From NCBI RefSeq assembly GCF_030815085.1, contig NZ_JAUSWG010000010.1: a stretch of DNA of 64,000 nt, one strand, 5' to 3'. A program made the translations under genes and the position numbers. The notes under the pieces were generated by a model. It was not told the DNA's origin and ran no database searches. It saw only the letters and a program-made list of their open reading frames with translations. Shown piece after piece: positions 35,414 to 44,789 of the stretch. The stretch comes from Paraclostridium ghonii (GTDB lineage: Bacteria; Bacillota; Clostridia; Peptostreptococcales; Peptostreptococcaceae). How positions within the stretch are numbered: the stretch's first letter is position 1; each line of letters begins with the position of its first letter.

Positions 35414-36487
35414 CTAAGCATCTAGTTCATCTTGATTATCTGCATCTTTAACTGCTTGTGTTTCGCTTTTTATATCTATTTTCCAGTTAGTTAATTTAGC
35501 TGCAAGTCTCGCATTTTGACCTTCTTTTCCTATAGCAAGTGATAATTGGTAATCTGGAACTATAACTAAAGCGCTCTTTTCGTCTTCATTTACATCTACA
35601 GATATAACCTTTGATGGGCTAAGAGCTGCTGATATAAATTCAACTGGATTTTCGCTGTACTTAATTATATCTATTTTTTCATCACCTAACTCATCAACTA
35701 TGTTTTTAACTCTTGATCCTTTAGGTCCAACACATGCTCCTATTGGATCTATATTTGCATCAATTGAGTTAACTGCCATTTTAGTTCTAGATCCAGCTTC
35801 TCTTGCAATACTTTTAACTTGAACAGTACCTTCAAATATTTCAGGAACCTCCATTTCAAACAATCTCTTAACTAATCCTGGATGGCTTCTTGAAACAGTT
35901 ATTTGAGGTCCTTTATTAGTTTTCTTCACTTCTAATATATACACCTTTATTTTTTGACCTGCTCTATAATGTTCTCCTGGTATTTGCTCTACTTGAGTCA
36001 TTATAGCTTCTATTCTTCCAAGATTTACATGAACTATATTTTTATTTACTCTAGCAACTTCTCCAGTAACTATTTCATCTTGTTTATCTATAAATTCATT
36101 ATACACTATATCTCTTTCAGCTTCTCTTATTCTTTGTACAACTACTTGCTTTGCAGTTTGAGCTGCTATTCTTCCAAAATCTGTAGTAGTTATTTCATTT
36201 TCTATTATATCACCTATTTCATAATTAGGGCTGATTTGTCTTGCTTCATCTATTTCAATCTCTAAAAATGTATCATATATATCTTCAGAATCTACAACTA
36301 CTCTTTGAGAGTAAACTTTTACATCTCCTTTTTCTCTATCAAAATATACTCTAACATTTTGAGCTGATCCGAAATTCTTTTTATAAGCAGTTAATAATGC
36401 TTGTTCAATAGTATCTATAAGTATTTCTTTATCTATTCCTCTATCTTTTTCTAATTCATCTAATGCTTCTACAAACTCGTTGTTCAT
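35414..36487 (-). CDS. nusA: Transcription termination/antitermination factor NusA
   Basis: A 357-residue RNA polymerase-binding factor affecting pausing, termination and antitermination. An N-terminal polymerase-binding domain (1-125) is followed by S1 (DEIVTGEVARVNKNIVHVNLGRIEAIM), KH1 (GACVGPKGSRVKNIVDELGDEKIDII) and KH2 (LAIGKEGQNARLAAKLTNWKIDI). The acidic-repeat C-terminal domain of Proteobacteria is absent, as usual in Firmicutes. It follows rimP by 36 bp. Confidence 0.97.
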   Translation of the reverse strand: MNNEFVEALDELEKDRGIDKEILIDTIEQALLTAYKKNFGSAQNVRVYFDREKGDVKVYSQRVVVDSEDIYDTFLEIEIDEARQISPNYEIGDIIENEITTTDFGRIAAQTAKQVVVQRIREAERDIVYNEFIDKQDEIVTGEVARVNKNIVHVNLGRIEAIMTQVEQIPGEHYRAGQKIKVYILEVKKTNKGPQITVSRSHPGLVKRLFEMEVPEIFEGTVQVKSIAREAGSRTKMAVNSIDANIDPIGACVGPKGSRVKNIVDELGDEKIDIIKYSENPVEFISAALSPSKVISVDVNEDEKSALVIVPDYQLSLAIGKEGQNARLAAKLTNWKIDIKSETQAVKDADNQDELDA

Positions 36488-36523
36488 TTTTTTATCCTCC
36501 TATTTATCTATATTAAGTTTTAA

Positions 36524-36985
36524 TTAGAATTTTACAGCAAGTCTTATAAGTGCTATATCTTTTTTATCAAATTCCATCTCTTCTTCGTCTAATATTAATT
36601 TAACTATTTTATTATCAACTAGCTCAACTAATTCAGCTTCGAAGTGTTTTAATCCGTTTATAGGTCTATATAATTTAACCTCTACATCTCTCCCTGCATA
36701 CCTTACAAAATCTTTTTCTTTTTTAAGTGGTCTATCAAGCCCTGGTGAAGATACTTCTAAGAAGTAGTTTTCTTTTATTGGATCTTTTTCATCTAATATA
36801 GGGTTTATTGCTCTAGTAACAACTTCGCAGTCGTTTAAAGATACACCACCATCTTTATCTATAAATATTCTTAAATAATATTCGCCAGCTTCTTTAACAT
36901 ATTCAACATCAACAAGTTCGATATTGTATTCATTAGTTATTGGAAGTACTAATTCTTCTATCATTATTTCTGTACTTTTTTTCAT
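36524..36985 (-). CDS. rimP: Ribosome maturation factor RimP
   Basis: A 153-residue protein for 30S assembly. Signature segments are LVDVEYVKEAGEYYLRIFIDKDGGVSLNDCEVVTRAINPILDEKDPI and YFLEVSSPGLDRPLKKEKDF. The C-terminal SH3-like domain is typical. ATG after AGGAGGT. It is the first gene of the rimP-nusA-infB transcription unit, with a promoter immediately upstream. Confidence 0.96.
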   Translation of the reverse strand: MKKSTEIMIEELVLPITNEYNIELVDVEYVKEAGEYYLRIFIDKDGGVSLNDCEVVTRAINPILDEKDPIKENYFLEVSSPGLDRPLKKEKDFVRYAGRDVEVKLYRPINGLKHFEAELVELVDNKIVKLILDEEEMEFDKKDIALIRLAVKF

Positions 36986-37012
36986 TCGACTTACCTCCTA
37001 TTCAGTTGTTGT

Positions 37013-37066
37013 ATTATAATCTATAAAGACTATAATAAAAGAGTGAGAACTTTACGTCTCACTCTT
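37013..37066 (-). promoter_or_regulatory. Terminator of the hydrolase gene followed by the rimP operon -10
   Basis: A 10-bp stem AAGAGTGAGA / TCTCACTCTT (37039-37048 with 37057-37066) with a T run ends transcription of the upstream hydrolase gene. A TATAAT (37013-37018 on the minus strand) follows, with a weak -35. This gives a short leader of about 20 nt to rimP. The promoter call is tentative; the terminator is clear. Confidence 0.55.
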
Positions 37067-37198
37067 AGTTTTTACATTTTATACTATTTTATATACTATA
37101 ATACCATACATTGTTTTTATTTGCAAATTTTCTAGCATTATTCAATGTTGTATCATATTTTTTATAGTATAATTATAACTTTATAAATATTATTAAAT

Positions 37199-38146
37199 TT
37201 AATTTTTTTCTACTTTTGTATCAATAAAGTTATATATCCTATTAAAGTATTCCTTCCCTAGGATATCATATCCATTCACATGTTGAACTCCATCTATTAA
37301 CCATAACTCTTTTTTATTGTGAGGTATATTATCATAAATTATCTTGCTACTATTTGGCGAACATACTTTATCTTCTTTACCATGTATTAAAAACATAGGA
37401 GTTTCAATATGTTGAACAGATTCATATGGCTTTACATCTTTATAACTAAATCCTGATTTAGTTTTTGTATATATATTCCCCATAAACTTTGCATACTCAA
37501 CAGGAAGAAAAGGTATATTCTCAGCTTCTATTCCCAACCTTATAGCATCTTGCATCTCATGGTATGGAGAGTCTGCTATATAAAAATCTACATATTTATT
37601 TTTTTCATTTATCTCAGAATGCATAACAACTGTTGCCGCTCCCATCGAATGTCCATGAGCTCCTAGCAATCCATTTGGATATTTTTGTTTAACAAATTTA
37701 GCTACATTTTCTAAATCATACCTTTCATAAAGACCAAATGTATAATCATCACCACCCGTATGTCCAGTATGCCTTTGATTGTACAGCATTACATTATACC
37801 CATGTTCTAAGTATTCATATGATTTTTCAAGATATTCATAATAATTTCTTTCAATTCCATGAACTAAAATTACACTTTTGTCCGTTGGTATATTCGATTT
37901 TATAAATTTACCTTCTATTTTGTATCCATTTTCAGGCGAATCTATTAAAACGTCTTCAAATTTGTACTTTTTTAATTTTTCAAGAGGTTTACCTTCTTTA
38001 TTTGAAAAAACTTCTACTACATCTTCATTTTTTATTTTTTGAATAGATCCAACAGACCCATCATATACTAAATGCCCTACTACATATGATCCTATTAAAA
38101 AAATTAAACCCATTAAAAACACTAATATTATTGACTTTTTTTTCAT
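37199..38146 (-). CDS. Membrane-anchored alpha/beta hydrolase
   Basis: 315 residues. An N-terminal hydrophobic segment (IILVFLMGLIFLIGSYVVGHLVY) anchors or exports the protein. The hydrolase domain has VILVHGIERNYYEYL (oxyanion region), nucleophile Ser in GAHGHSMGAAT, Asp in LIHGKEDKVCSPN and His in DGVQHVNGYD. The set resembles BAAT/DUF-type serine hydrolases of Firmicutes (YqkD-like). Substrate unknown. It has its own terminator and stands alone. ATG after GGGAGG. Confidence 0.85.
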   Translation of the reverse strand: MKKKSIILVFLMGLIFLIGSYVVGHLVYDGSVGSIQKIKNEDVVEVFSNKEGKPLEKLKKYKFEDVLIDSPENGYKIEGKFIKSNIPTDKSVILVHGIERNYYEYLEKSYEYLEHGYNVMLYNQRHTGHTGGDDYTFGLYERYDLENVAKFVKQKYPNGLLGAHGHSMGAATVVMHSEINEKNKYVDFYIADSPYHEMQDAIRLGIEAENIPFLPVEYAKFMGNIYTKTKSGFSYKDVKPYESVQHIETPMFLIHGKEDKVCSPNSSKIIYDNIPHNKKELWLIDGVQHVNGYDILGKEYFNRIYNFIDTKVEKN

Positions 38147-38230
38147 TAAATCCTCCCATTTTATAACTTGGTACTAATACTTAGTATATAATAAATATTT
38201 ATTCTTTTCTAGTTTTTAATTAATAATGAA

Positions 38231-38301
38231 AAAATACGTAAAAAAGAACTGACACACGACAATTTAAAATTGCTCATGCTACAGCCCCTTTTACGTATTT
38301 T
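38231..38301 (-). terminator. Long structured terminator downstream of the 4Fe-4S membrane protein gene
   Basis: Outer arms AAAATACGTAAAA (38231-38243) and TTTTACGTATTTT (38289-38301) pair perfectly. Inside, GGGGCTG pairs with CAGTTC through wobbles, and CAATTT with AAATTG at the tip. It lies 40 bp past the stop. I read it as an elaborate intrinsic terminator; a structured small RNA cannot be excluded. Confidence 0.6.
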
Positions 38302-38341
38302 AATAATCTATTTTAATTTATGAGAACTTCTTTAAATCTTT

Positions 38342-38932
38342 CTATTTCTCCTTATATTTAGCTTTTGAAATCATATGAGTCATAGTACCCATCGGACAGT
38401 ATACACACCATGAACGTGGTTTATATAAAAACATAGTTACTATCCCTAGTATAGTTGAAGTTACCATAACACTAAAAAATCCAAAAGCAAACTGAGCTAC
38501 CCACGGAGTAGCTCCACTTAAGTCTCCCCAATTCCAAGGCATTTTAAATGTCCATAATATAGTTAAAACTTCTTTTAAATCATTAGTTCCTTTAAATACT
38601 AAATAGGTATTAAATATCATATTTAAAAACATAGTTAAAAAAAATATTAAAAAACCATATCTAAATGCTTTACTTTTTAAAAATCCAGGTATATCTTGAT
38701 ATCTTGATAATTGCATTTTATTTCCCATCAAATCTAATAATTGACCTCTTCCACAGTAATTATTACAGTAACTCTTTCCTTTTCCAGATATGGACATTAT
38801 AAGTGGAACTAAAAAACATATCATACCTAACCAAGCAAATAATATATTAAATATACCTAAAAATAAATACATCGCACTAATTATCCACATATAATCTTTA
38901 AAGCTTTTTTTATTTTTCTTCAAATTCCTCAC
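38342..38932 (-). CDS. Membrane 4Fe-4S binding protein (NapH/YccM-like)
   Basis: A 196-residue protein with four to five hydrophobic helices and two cysteine clusters facing one side: CNNYCGRGQLL (near 56) and WCVYCPMGTMTH (near 175). This is the reduced form of the polyferredoxin membrane family that passes electrons from ferredoxins to membrane or periplasmic acceptors. Its GTG start follows the ferredoxin stop directly, so the two are cotranscribed and probably partners. The terminal acceptor is unknown. Confidence 0.8.
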   Translation of the reverse strand: MRNLKKNKKSFKDYMWIISAMYLFLGIFNILFAWLGMICFLVPLIMSISGKGKSYCNNYCGRGQLLDLMGNKMQLSRYQDIPGFLKSKAFRYGFLIFFLTMFLNMIFNTYLVFKGTNDLKEVLTILWTFKMPWNWGDLSGATPWVAQFAFGFFSVMVTSTILGIVTMFLYKPRSWCVYCPMGTMTHMISKAKYKEK

Positions 38933-39133
38933 CTACCTCAATTTTTTTATCTCTATTACTGTTGCTGGACAAGATTTCGCACACTTTCCACATCCAACAC
39001 ATTTAGCTTCATCTATTTTCGCAAATACACCTTGTTCTATTTTTATAATTCCTAAAGGACACACTTTGACACAAGTCCCGCACGCTACACAGTAATCCTT
39101 ATTTACAATCGCCTTTCTTTTCATCTTAGTCAT
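38933..39133 (-). CDS. 2x[4Fe-4S] ferredoxin
   Basis: A 66-residue cytosolic electron carrier with two clusters: CVACGTCVKVCPLGI and CVGCGKCAKSCPATV. Each has the CxxCxxCxxxCP pattern. ATG after AGGAGG. It is the first gene of a two-gene unit with the membrane 4Fe-4S protein and likely donates electrons to it. Confidence 0.93.
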   Translation of the reverse strand: MTKMKRKAIVNKDYCVACGTCVKVCPLGIIKIEQGVFAKIDEAKCVGCGKCAKSCPATVIEIKKLR

Positions 39134-39228
39134 GTAAATCCTCCTGAATGTTTATTGTTTTTTTATTATATAATTTTTCAAACTAACATTCTGTGACAAT
39201 ATCACCAATCTTAATTTTTTGCACAAAA

Positions 39229-39258
39229 AAAAACAGACTAAATTTTTAGTCTGTTTTT
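39229..39258 (-). terminator. Terminator of the tRNA cluster
   Basis: Stem AAAAACAGACTAAA / TTTAGTCTGTTTTT with a minimal loop and T tract on the minus strand, 3 bp past the tRNA-Thr end. Confidence 0.85.
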
Positions 39259-39260
39259 AA

Positions 39261-39335
39261 TGGAGCTAGTGATAGGAATCGAACCTACAACCTGCTGATT
39301 ACAAGTCAGCTGCTCTACCGTTGAGCCACACTAGC
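39261..39335 (-). tRNA. tRNA-Thr (anticodon TGT)
   Basis: A full cloverleaf: acceptor GCTAGTG / CACTAGC, a D arm, anticodon loop CTTGTAA and T loop TTCGATT, with CCA encoded. Last of three tRNAs in transcription order. Confidence 0.95.
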
Positions 39336-39340
39336 ATATA

Positions 39341-39416
39341 TGGCGGGAATAACAGGACTCGAACCTGTGACCCATTGATTAACAGTCAATTGCTCTACCA
39401 ACTGAGCCATATTCCC
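39341..39416 (-). tRNA. tRNA-Asn (anticodon GTT)
   Basis: Acceptor GGGAATA / TATTCCC, anticodon loop CTGTTAA, T loop TTCGAGT, and CCA encoded. Middle of the Cys-Asn-Thr cluster. Confidence 0.95.
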
Positions 39417-39427
39417 ACTTTTAAAAT

Positions 39428-39501
39428 TGGAGGCGACACCCAGATTCGAACTGAGGATCAAGGAGTTGCAGTCCACTGCCTTACCACTTGGCTATGTCGC
39501 C
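39428..39501 (-). tRNA. tRNA-Cys (anticodon GCA)
   Basis: Acceptor GGCGACA / TGTCGCC, anticodon loop CTGCAAC, T loop TTCGAAT and an encoded CCA. The anticodon stem GTGGA / TCCTT has a U-U mismatch at the second pair (28-42), an oddity noted in findings. Confidence 0.93.
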
Positions 39502-39517
39502 TCATTGTTACAGTATT

Positions 39518-39546
39518 ATTATATTATGTTTTTTAAATTTTGTTAA
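39518..39546 (-). promoter_or_regulatory. Promoter of the tRNA cluster
   Basis: Minus-strand TTAACA (39541-39546), exactly 17 bp, TATAAT (39518-39523). The predicted start is about 10 bp before tRNA-Cys. It overlies the region just after the CPBP protease gene stop. Confidence 0.8.
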
Positions 39547-39593
39547 CCATTTTTTATTAATTTTCAATTTTTTCATTCGATTTTTTTCGACAT

Positions 39594-40253
39594 TTAATAT
39601 TTATACATTTTCAACTTATCATTGCCTTTTTTAATTAAGTATACCCCTAGTGCCAAATATATTAAATTCATTAAAATTCCAACAGGATTAGGTATTATAA
39701 CTAAAAAATTATTTAGTATATGAGCAAATATAGATGCTTTAATAGATTTAGTATGATAATAAATTAATCCTAATATTATTCCTCCTCCAAACGCTACTAT
39801 ACCTTGTAAAACATTAAAATGTACAATACCAAACACTAAAGATGAATATATTATAGGTTTTAGTGGCTTGTTATTGTATTTTTCTAATAATTTCCCAAGT
39901 AAAAGCTTTCTAAAAATTAATTCTTCAATTATAGGTCCTATTACAATAACTTGAATGCAAACTATTATAGTATTTACAATAGTTCCTTGTTGTATATATG
40001 CATTAAAAATATTTTTTGATGGAACTATATTTAAGTATAAAATCCAATTTGATATTAATACACTTTTCACAAGTATGTAACCTGCAATCATATATATACA
40101 ACTTATTGCACTTTTTTTTAACAAATGTCCATTTTTATCCTCATTCTGTTCTATATTTTTCCCCGGAAATATTTTCTTCGAAATTTTCAAACAAAAAATA
40201 ATTATAAAAATGTCACATATTCCTATAATTAATGAAATTAAGTTGATATCCAT
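39594..40253 (-). CDS. CPBP-family intramembrane metalloprotease
   Basis: 219 residues, about six to seven hydrophobic helices. The Abi/CAAX-protease motifs are EELIFRKLLLGKLL (EExxxR, near 113), FGIVHFNVLQG (FxxxH) and HILNNFLV (HxxxN). Members process prenylated proteins or protect against self-made bacteriocins; the role here is unknown. ATG after GGGGG. No bacteriocin gene is adjacent. Confidence 0.85.
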   Translation of the reverse strand: MDINLISLIIGICDIFIIIFCLKISKKIFPGKNIEQNEDKNGHLLKKSAISCIYMIAGYILVKSVLISNWILYLNIVPSKNIFNAYIQQGTIVNTIIVCIQVIVIGPIIEELIFRKLLLGKLLEKYNNKPLKPIIYSSLVFGIVHFNVLQGIVAFGGGIILGLIYYHTKSIKASIFAHILNNFLVIIPNPVGILMNLIYLALGVYLIKKGNDKLKMYKY

Positions 40254-40311
40254 AGTAAATCCCCCTTTTTACTCTATATTTAAATTATATAATTAAAGTA
40301 AGCTTAAGTGT

Positions 40312-40351
40312 AAATTAGGATTATAATTTATATAAACTATAATCCTAATTT
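40312..40351 (-). terminator. Terminator of polC
   Basis: A perfect 14-bp stem AAATTAGGATTATA / TATAATCCTAATTT with a 12-nt loop, ending 2 bp from the polC stop codon. Confidence 0.75.
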
Positions 40352-40352
40352 T

Positions 40353-43300
40353 TTAGAATAATGATAATTGATTTTTATCACTCATATCCTCTAAAGATCC
40401 ATGATTTGTTAAAGTTTCAATAACAGTTTTTGAAATTTTAGTTCTTTTTCTTAGATCTTCTTTTGAAATAAATTCTCCCCTTTCTCTTTCATTTTGTATA
40501 TTTATTGCTGCATTTTCTCCAACACCTTGTAATGCTATCATAGGAGGTAATAAAGTTTTCTCTCCTATAACTTGGAATTTTTGAGCATCTGATTTATATA
40601 TATCAACCGGAATTATATTTATATCTCTTGCATACATTTCAAGTGCAACTTCTAAAACTGTTAACATATTTTTTTCTTTGGTAGTCGCTTCATTTCCTAA
40701 TCCTTCAATTTCTCTTATCTTAGATTTAATTGAATCTAGTCCTTTAACAATTAAATCTGCATCAAAATCCTCAGCCTTAGTCGTAAAATAAGTAGCATAA
40801 AAAGCTTCAGGATAATGAACCTTACAGTATGCAAGTCTAAAAGACATCATAACATATGCAACAGCATGCGCTTTAGGGAACATGTACTTAATTTGTTGAC
40901 ATGACCATATATACCACTTCGGAACATCATTTTTTTCCATTTCCTCTATATGTTCTGGTTTTAACCCTTTACCTTTTCTAACACTCTCCATTATTGTAAA
41001 GGCCATTTTGGGTGGTAGCCCTTTAAATATAAGGTAGTTCATTATATCATCACGTGTAGATATAACATCTTTAAGTCCTACTATTTCTTTTTGAACCAAT
41101 TCTTGTGCATTATTTAACCAAACGTCCGTACCATGAGAAAGCCCTGATATACGAACAAGCTCTGCAAATGTCGTTGGCTTAGTATCAAGTAACATTTGTC
41201 TAACAAACTTTGTTCCAAACTCAGGTATAGCTAATGATCCAATTGGACAATCTATTTCTTCTGGTGTAACGCCTAATGCATCTGTTGACGTAAATAACGA
41301 CATAGTCTCTTTATCATCTAAAGGTATTGTTGTCGCATCTATTCCCGTTATATCTTCAAGCATCCTTATAATCGTAGGCACATCGTGCCCAAGTATATCT
41401 AGTTTAAGTATTCTACCACTTATAGAGTGATAATCAAAGTGAGTAGTTATTACTCCACATGAAGTATCATTTGCAGGATATTGTATAGGTGTAAAATCAT
41501 ATACGTCTTTATAGTGAGGAACAACCATAACACCTCCAGGATGTTGCCCAGATGTCCTCTTTACTCCAGTACATCCATTAGCTAGTCTTAATGCTTCTGC
41601 TGAAGTAGTGTTTATATTGTTTTCCTCTATATATTTTTTAGCATAACCAAATGCTGTTTTTTCTGCTACAGTACCTATTGTTCCTGCTCTATATACATAT
41701 CCTTCACCAAATAGTTCCTCTGTATATTTATGAATTATCGGTTGATATTCACCCGAGAAATTTAAGTCTATATCTGGTTCTTTGTCACCCTCAAACCCTA
41801 GGAAAACTTCAAATGGTATATCATGTCCATCCTTTTTAAGTGTTCTCCCACATTTTGGGCAATCTTTATCTGGTAAGTCAGCTCCTGATCCCCACTCTCC
41901 TATATCATAAAAATAGGAATACTTACATTCTTCATTTTCGCATATATAATGTGCAGGAAGTGGATTAACTTCTGTTATATCACTCATAGTAGCTGCAAAA
42001 GATGATCCTACTGATCCTCTTGATCCGACTAGATATCCATCTTTTAATGACTTTGTAACTAGTTTTTGAGAAATTATATACATAACTGCATACCCATTTC
42101 CAATTATAGAGTTTAACTCTCTATCTAATCTAGCTTTTACAACTTCAGGCATTGGATCTCCATAAATCCTCTTAGCTTTTTCATAGCACATTTCCCTTAA
42201 CTCCACATCAGAACCTTCTATTACAGGAGGATATGTATCATCAGGAATTGGCTTTATAACTTCAACCATATCTGCAATCTTATTAGTATTCGCTACAACA
42301 ACCTCATAAGATTGTACTGGATCTAGATAGCTAAATTCTTCTAACATTTCATCTGTGGTTCTAAAATGAAGATATGTCTCTTCTTCATCTACTTTAAATC
42401 CTTGAGAGTTTTTCAAAACTTTTCTAAGAACTGCTTCGTGTTTGTCTAAAAAATGTACATCTCCTGTAGCTACAGGTATTTTATTAAATTTTTTAGCTAC
42501 TTCTATTAATTTTCTATTTAAGTCTCTTAACTCTTCTTCATTTTTAACTTCACCTTTTTCAATCATGAACTTATTATTATCAATTGGCATTACTTCTATA
42601 TAATCATATAAGTCTATTATTTTTTCCATTTCATCATCTGGTAAATTTTTCTTAACTGCATTAAATACTTGCCCTGCTTCACAAGCAGATCCTATTATAA
42701 GACCTTCTCTATGCTTTTCTAATACACTTCTTAGTATTCTAGGTGCTCTATAAAAATGATTTACATGAGCATCTGATACAATCTTATATAAGTTTTTTAG
42801 ACCTGTATAGTTTTTAGCAATCAAAGTTATATGATTAGTTGCAATTTTTGTATAATCAAGGCCTCCAAGTTTTTTATTTACATCACTTAATTTTTCTACA
42901 CCTTCTTTTTTAAGCATCTCTAAAAACTTTATAAATATATGAGCTGTAGCTTCTGCATCATTTACTGCCCTGTGGTGATTCAAAAGAGGTATACCTAATG
43001 CTTTCGCTATAAGATTTAATCTATGTCTTTTTAATTGTGGTAATAAAACTCTAGCTAATGTTAAAGTATCTACACTTTTGTTTTTGAATACAAGACCTTG
43101 CTCTCTACTTTTTTGACATATAAATCCCATATCAAAATCTGCATTGTGTGCAACTAACACATCATCTCCCACAAATTCTAAAAACTTAGGTAGTACTACT
43201 TCTATCGTTGGCTTATCTGCTACCAAATCATTAGTAATTCCTGTTAATTCCTGTATTTTATAAGATATATCAGCTTCAGGGTTTACAAGTTCACTAAATC

Positions 43301-44654
43301 TATCTACAACTTTAAAATTTTCTATTTTAACAGCCCCAATTTCAGTTATTTTATCATTTGTGTTTGAGAAACCTGTTGTTTCTATATCAAATACTACAAA
43401 ACTTTGGGATAACTCTTTATCATTTGGGTCTTTTATTATAGGGACTTCATCTTCTGCTAAATACCCCTCTACCCCATAAATAATTTTTATACCATGTTTT
43501 TTTGCAGCATCCATAGCTTCTGGAAATGCTTGTACTACCCCATGATCGGTTATAGCAATTGCTGGGTGACCCCATTTCGCAGCTCTTTCAACTAATTTTT
43601 TTGTGGAGCATATAGCATCCATAGATGACATTTGTGTATGAGCATGTAACTCAACTCTTTTAACATCAGACTTATCTATACGCTCTTCCTTAAATTCATT
43701 TTTTATACCACTAATTGTCATTGTTAATTCACGTTGGTAATTATCATAAAGTGCATCTCCTTTTATTTTTAGATATGCTCCTTTAGTTAATGAGTCTATT
43801 ACTTTATCTTTATTCATGTCATTTAAAAATAACTTACAACTTATTGAACTTGTATAATCTGTTACTGCAGCTATTAAAAGAACCTTACCATTTCTAAGTT
43901 CTTTTAACTCAACATCAAACACTTCTCCTATTATACATACAGTTCCAGAATTTTGATTTAATCTGTTTATTTTTTCAATTGGAGCATTTACATTCTCTCC
44001 ATAAATATATTCTTCTTTTGATATAACCTCTATAGCTTCATTTCCTTCAATTTCATTTTCATCTTCTAGCTCTATAGATTCTGATATTCTTTCTTTTACC
44101 ATTTGTTCTACTAAGTTGTCATTTTTCTTAATTAAATTCTCTACATCAGGACCCTTGTTAACAGACTTTTCAAAAACTATATCTATATCTAGTCCTGCTT
44201 CTTCAATTAATATATTCTTCAAAACTTGTATAGCATTTTGGTTTATAAGTCTTTTATAAAATAAATCTGATGGTAATTTTATTTTTAATGTTTCATCTAT
44301 ACACATATACTCAACTTTTTTAACCCACCCACTCAGCGATGGACATAAATTTGTTAGTATATATAATATATTTGACCAATATTTTTTTATAATGTCTTTT
44401 GTTTTTTGCTTTTCTAACTTTATATATCTTACTTTAATTTTAACATCATTAAAATAATCAAGCTTTTCTTTTATCTCTGATCTTAACATATCTATATGAA
44501 TGTAATTTATTATGTTTTTAGAAGATATATATATATATATTATTTTTTCTTCTTTAAAGTATATTACCTTAGTTACATTAATATCTTCTAGTTGTTTATT
44601 TAAAATTGTATTGTTTATTTCAAGTTTTTCTAAATAATCTTTAATAGTTTCCAT
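40353..44654 (-). CDS. polC: DNA polymerase III PolC-type alpha subunit
   Basis: A 1433-residue replicative polymerase of low-GC Gram-positives. Order: an N-terminal domain; an OB fold (about 235-315); a PHP domain starting ELHAHTQMSSMDA and ITDHG; a 3-5 exonuclease inserted in it (FVVFDIETTGFSNTNDKITEIGAV, AHNADFDMGF, NDAEATAHIF); a zinc site CENEEC...CPKC; and the palm with PDIDLNFSGEYQ. The C-terminal helix-hairpin and DQLSLF-like tail (NQLSLF) gives a beta-clamp-binding motif. The length is normal and there is no intein. An (AT)n run in codons near residue 42 is noted elsewhere. Confidence 0.98.
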   Translation of the reverse strand: METIKDYLEKLEINNTILNKQLEDINVTKVIYFKEEKIIYIYISSKNIINYIHIDMLRSEIKEKLDYFNDVKIKVRYIKLEKQKTKDIIKKYWSNILYILTNLCPSLSGWVKKVEYMCIDETLKIKLPSDLFYKRLINQNAIQVLKNILIEEAGLDIDIVFEKSVNKGPDVENLIKKNDNLVEQMVKERISESIELEDENEIEGNEAIEVISKEEYIYGENVNAPIEKINRLNQNSGTVCIIGEVFDVELKELRNGKVLLIAAVTDYTSSISCKLFLNDMNKDKVIDSLTKGAYLKIKGDALYDNYQRELTMTISGIKNEFKEERIDKSDVKRVELHAHTQMSSMDAICSTKKLVERAAKWGHPAIAITDHGVVQAFPEAMDAAKKHGIKIIYGVEGYLAEDEVPIIKDPNDKELSQSFVVFDIETTGFSNTNDKITEIGAVKIENFKVVDRFSELVNPEADISYKIQELTGITNDLVADKPTIEVVLPKFLEFVGDDVLVAHNADFDMGFICQKSREQGLVFKNKSVDTLTLARVLLPQLKRHRLNLIAKALGIPLLNHHRAVNDAEATAHIFIKFLEMLKKEGVEKLSDVNKKLGGLDYTKIATNHITLIAKNYTGLKNLYKIVSDAHVNHFYRAPRILRSVLEKHREGLIIGSACEAGQVFNAVKKNLPDDEMEKIIDLYDYIEVMPIDNNKFMIEKGEVKNEEELRDLNRKLIEVAKKFNKIPVATGDVHFLDKHEAVLRKVLKNSQGFKVDEEETYLHFRTTDEMLEEFSYLDPVQSYEVVVANTNKIADMVEVIKPIPDDTYPPVIEGSDVELREMCYEKAKRIYGDPMPEVVKARLDRELNSIIGNGYAVMYIISQKLVTKSLKDGYLVGSRGSVGSSFAATMSDITEVNPLPAHYICENEECKYSYFYDIGEWGSGADLPDKDCPKCGRTLKKDGHDIPFEVFLGFEGDKEPDIDLNFSGEYQPIIHKYTEELFGEGYVYRAGTIGTVAEKTAFGYAKKYIEENNINTTSAEALRLANGCTGVKRTSGQHPGGVMVVPHYKDVYDFTPIQYPANDTSCGVITTHFDYHSISGRILKLDILGHDVPTIIRMLEDITGIDATTIPLDDKETMSLFTSTDALGVTPEEIDCPIGSLAIPEFGTKFVRQMLLDTKPTTFAELVRISGLSHGTDVWLNNAQELVQKEIVGLKDVISTRDDIMNYLIFKGLPPKMAFTIMESVRKGKGLKPEHIEEMEKNDVPKWYIWSCQQIKYMFPKAHAVAYVMMSFRLAYCKVHYPEAFYATYFTTKAEDFDADLIVKGLDSIKSKIREIEGLGNEATTKEKNMLTVLEVALEMYARDINIIPVDIYKSDAQKFQVIGEKTLLPPMIALQGVGENAAINIQNERERGEFISKEDLRKRTKISKTVIETLTNHGSLEDMSDKNQLSLF

Positions 44655-44789
44655 AAGAAGTTACCTCCTCTCCATCAAATCATTATAACATATATATACC
44701 ACTTTTTTTATTTGGATTAGCTACAAAATATACATTTTTTAATAATATATTATAAATAAGTTAGATGACATACTTAAGGTGGTGAATAC

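Noticed and set aside
39321..39536. Open frame on the plus strand with NNRTRTCDPLINSQLLYQLS
   Set aside because: It is the antisense of the tRNA cluster, a well-known false protein pattern found over tRNA genes.
44525..44545. (AT)n tract inside the polC N-terminal coding region as a phase-variation switch
   Set aside because: It is short and codes in frame for Ile-Tyr repeats. A frameshift in the only replicative polymerase would be lethal, so regulated switching is implausible.
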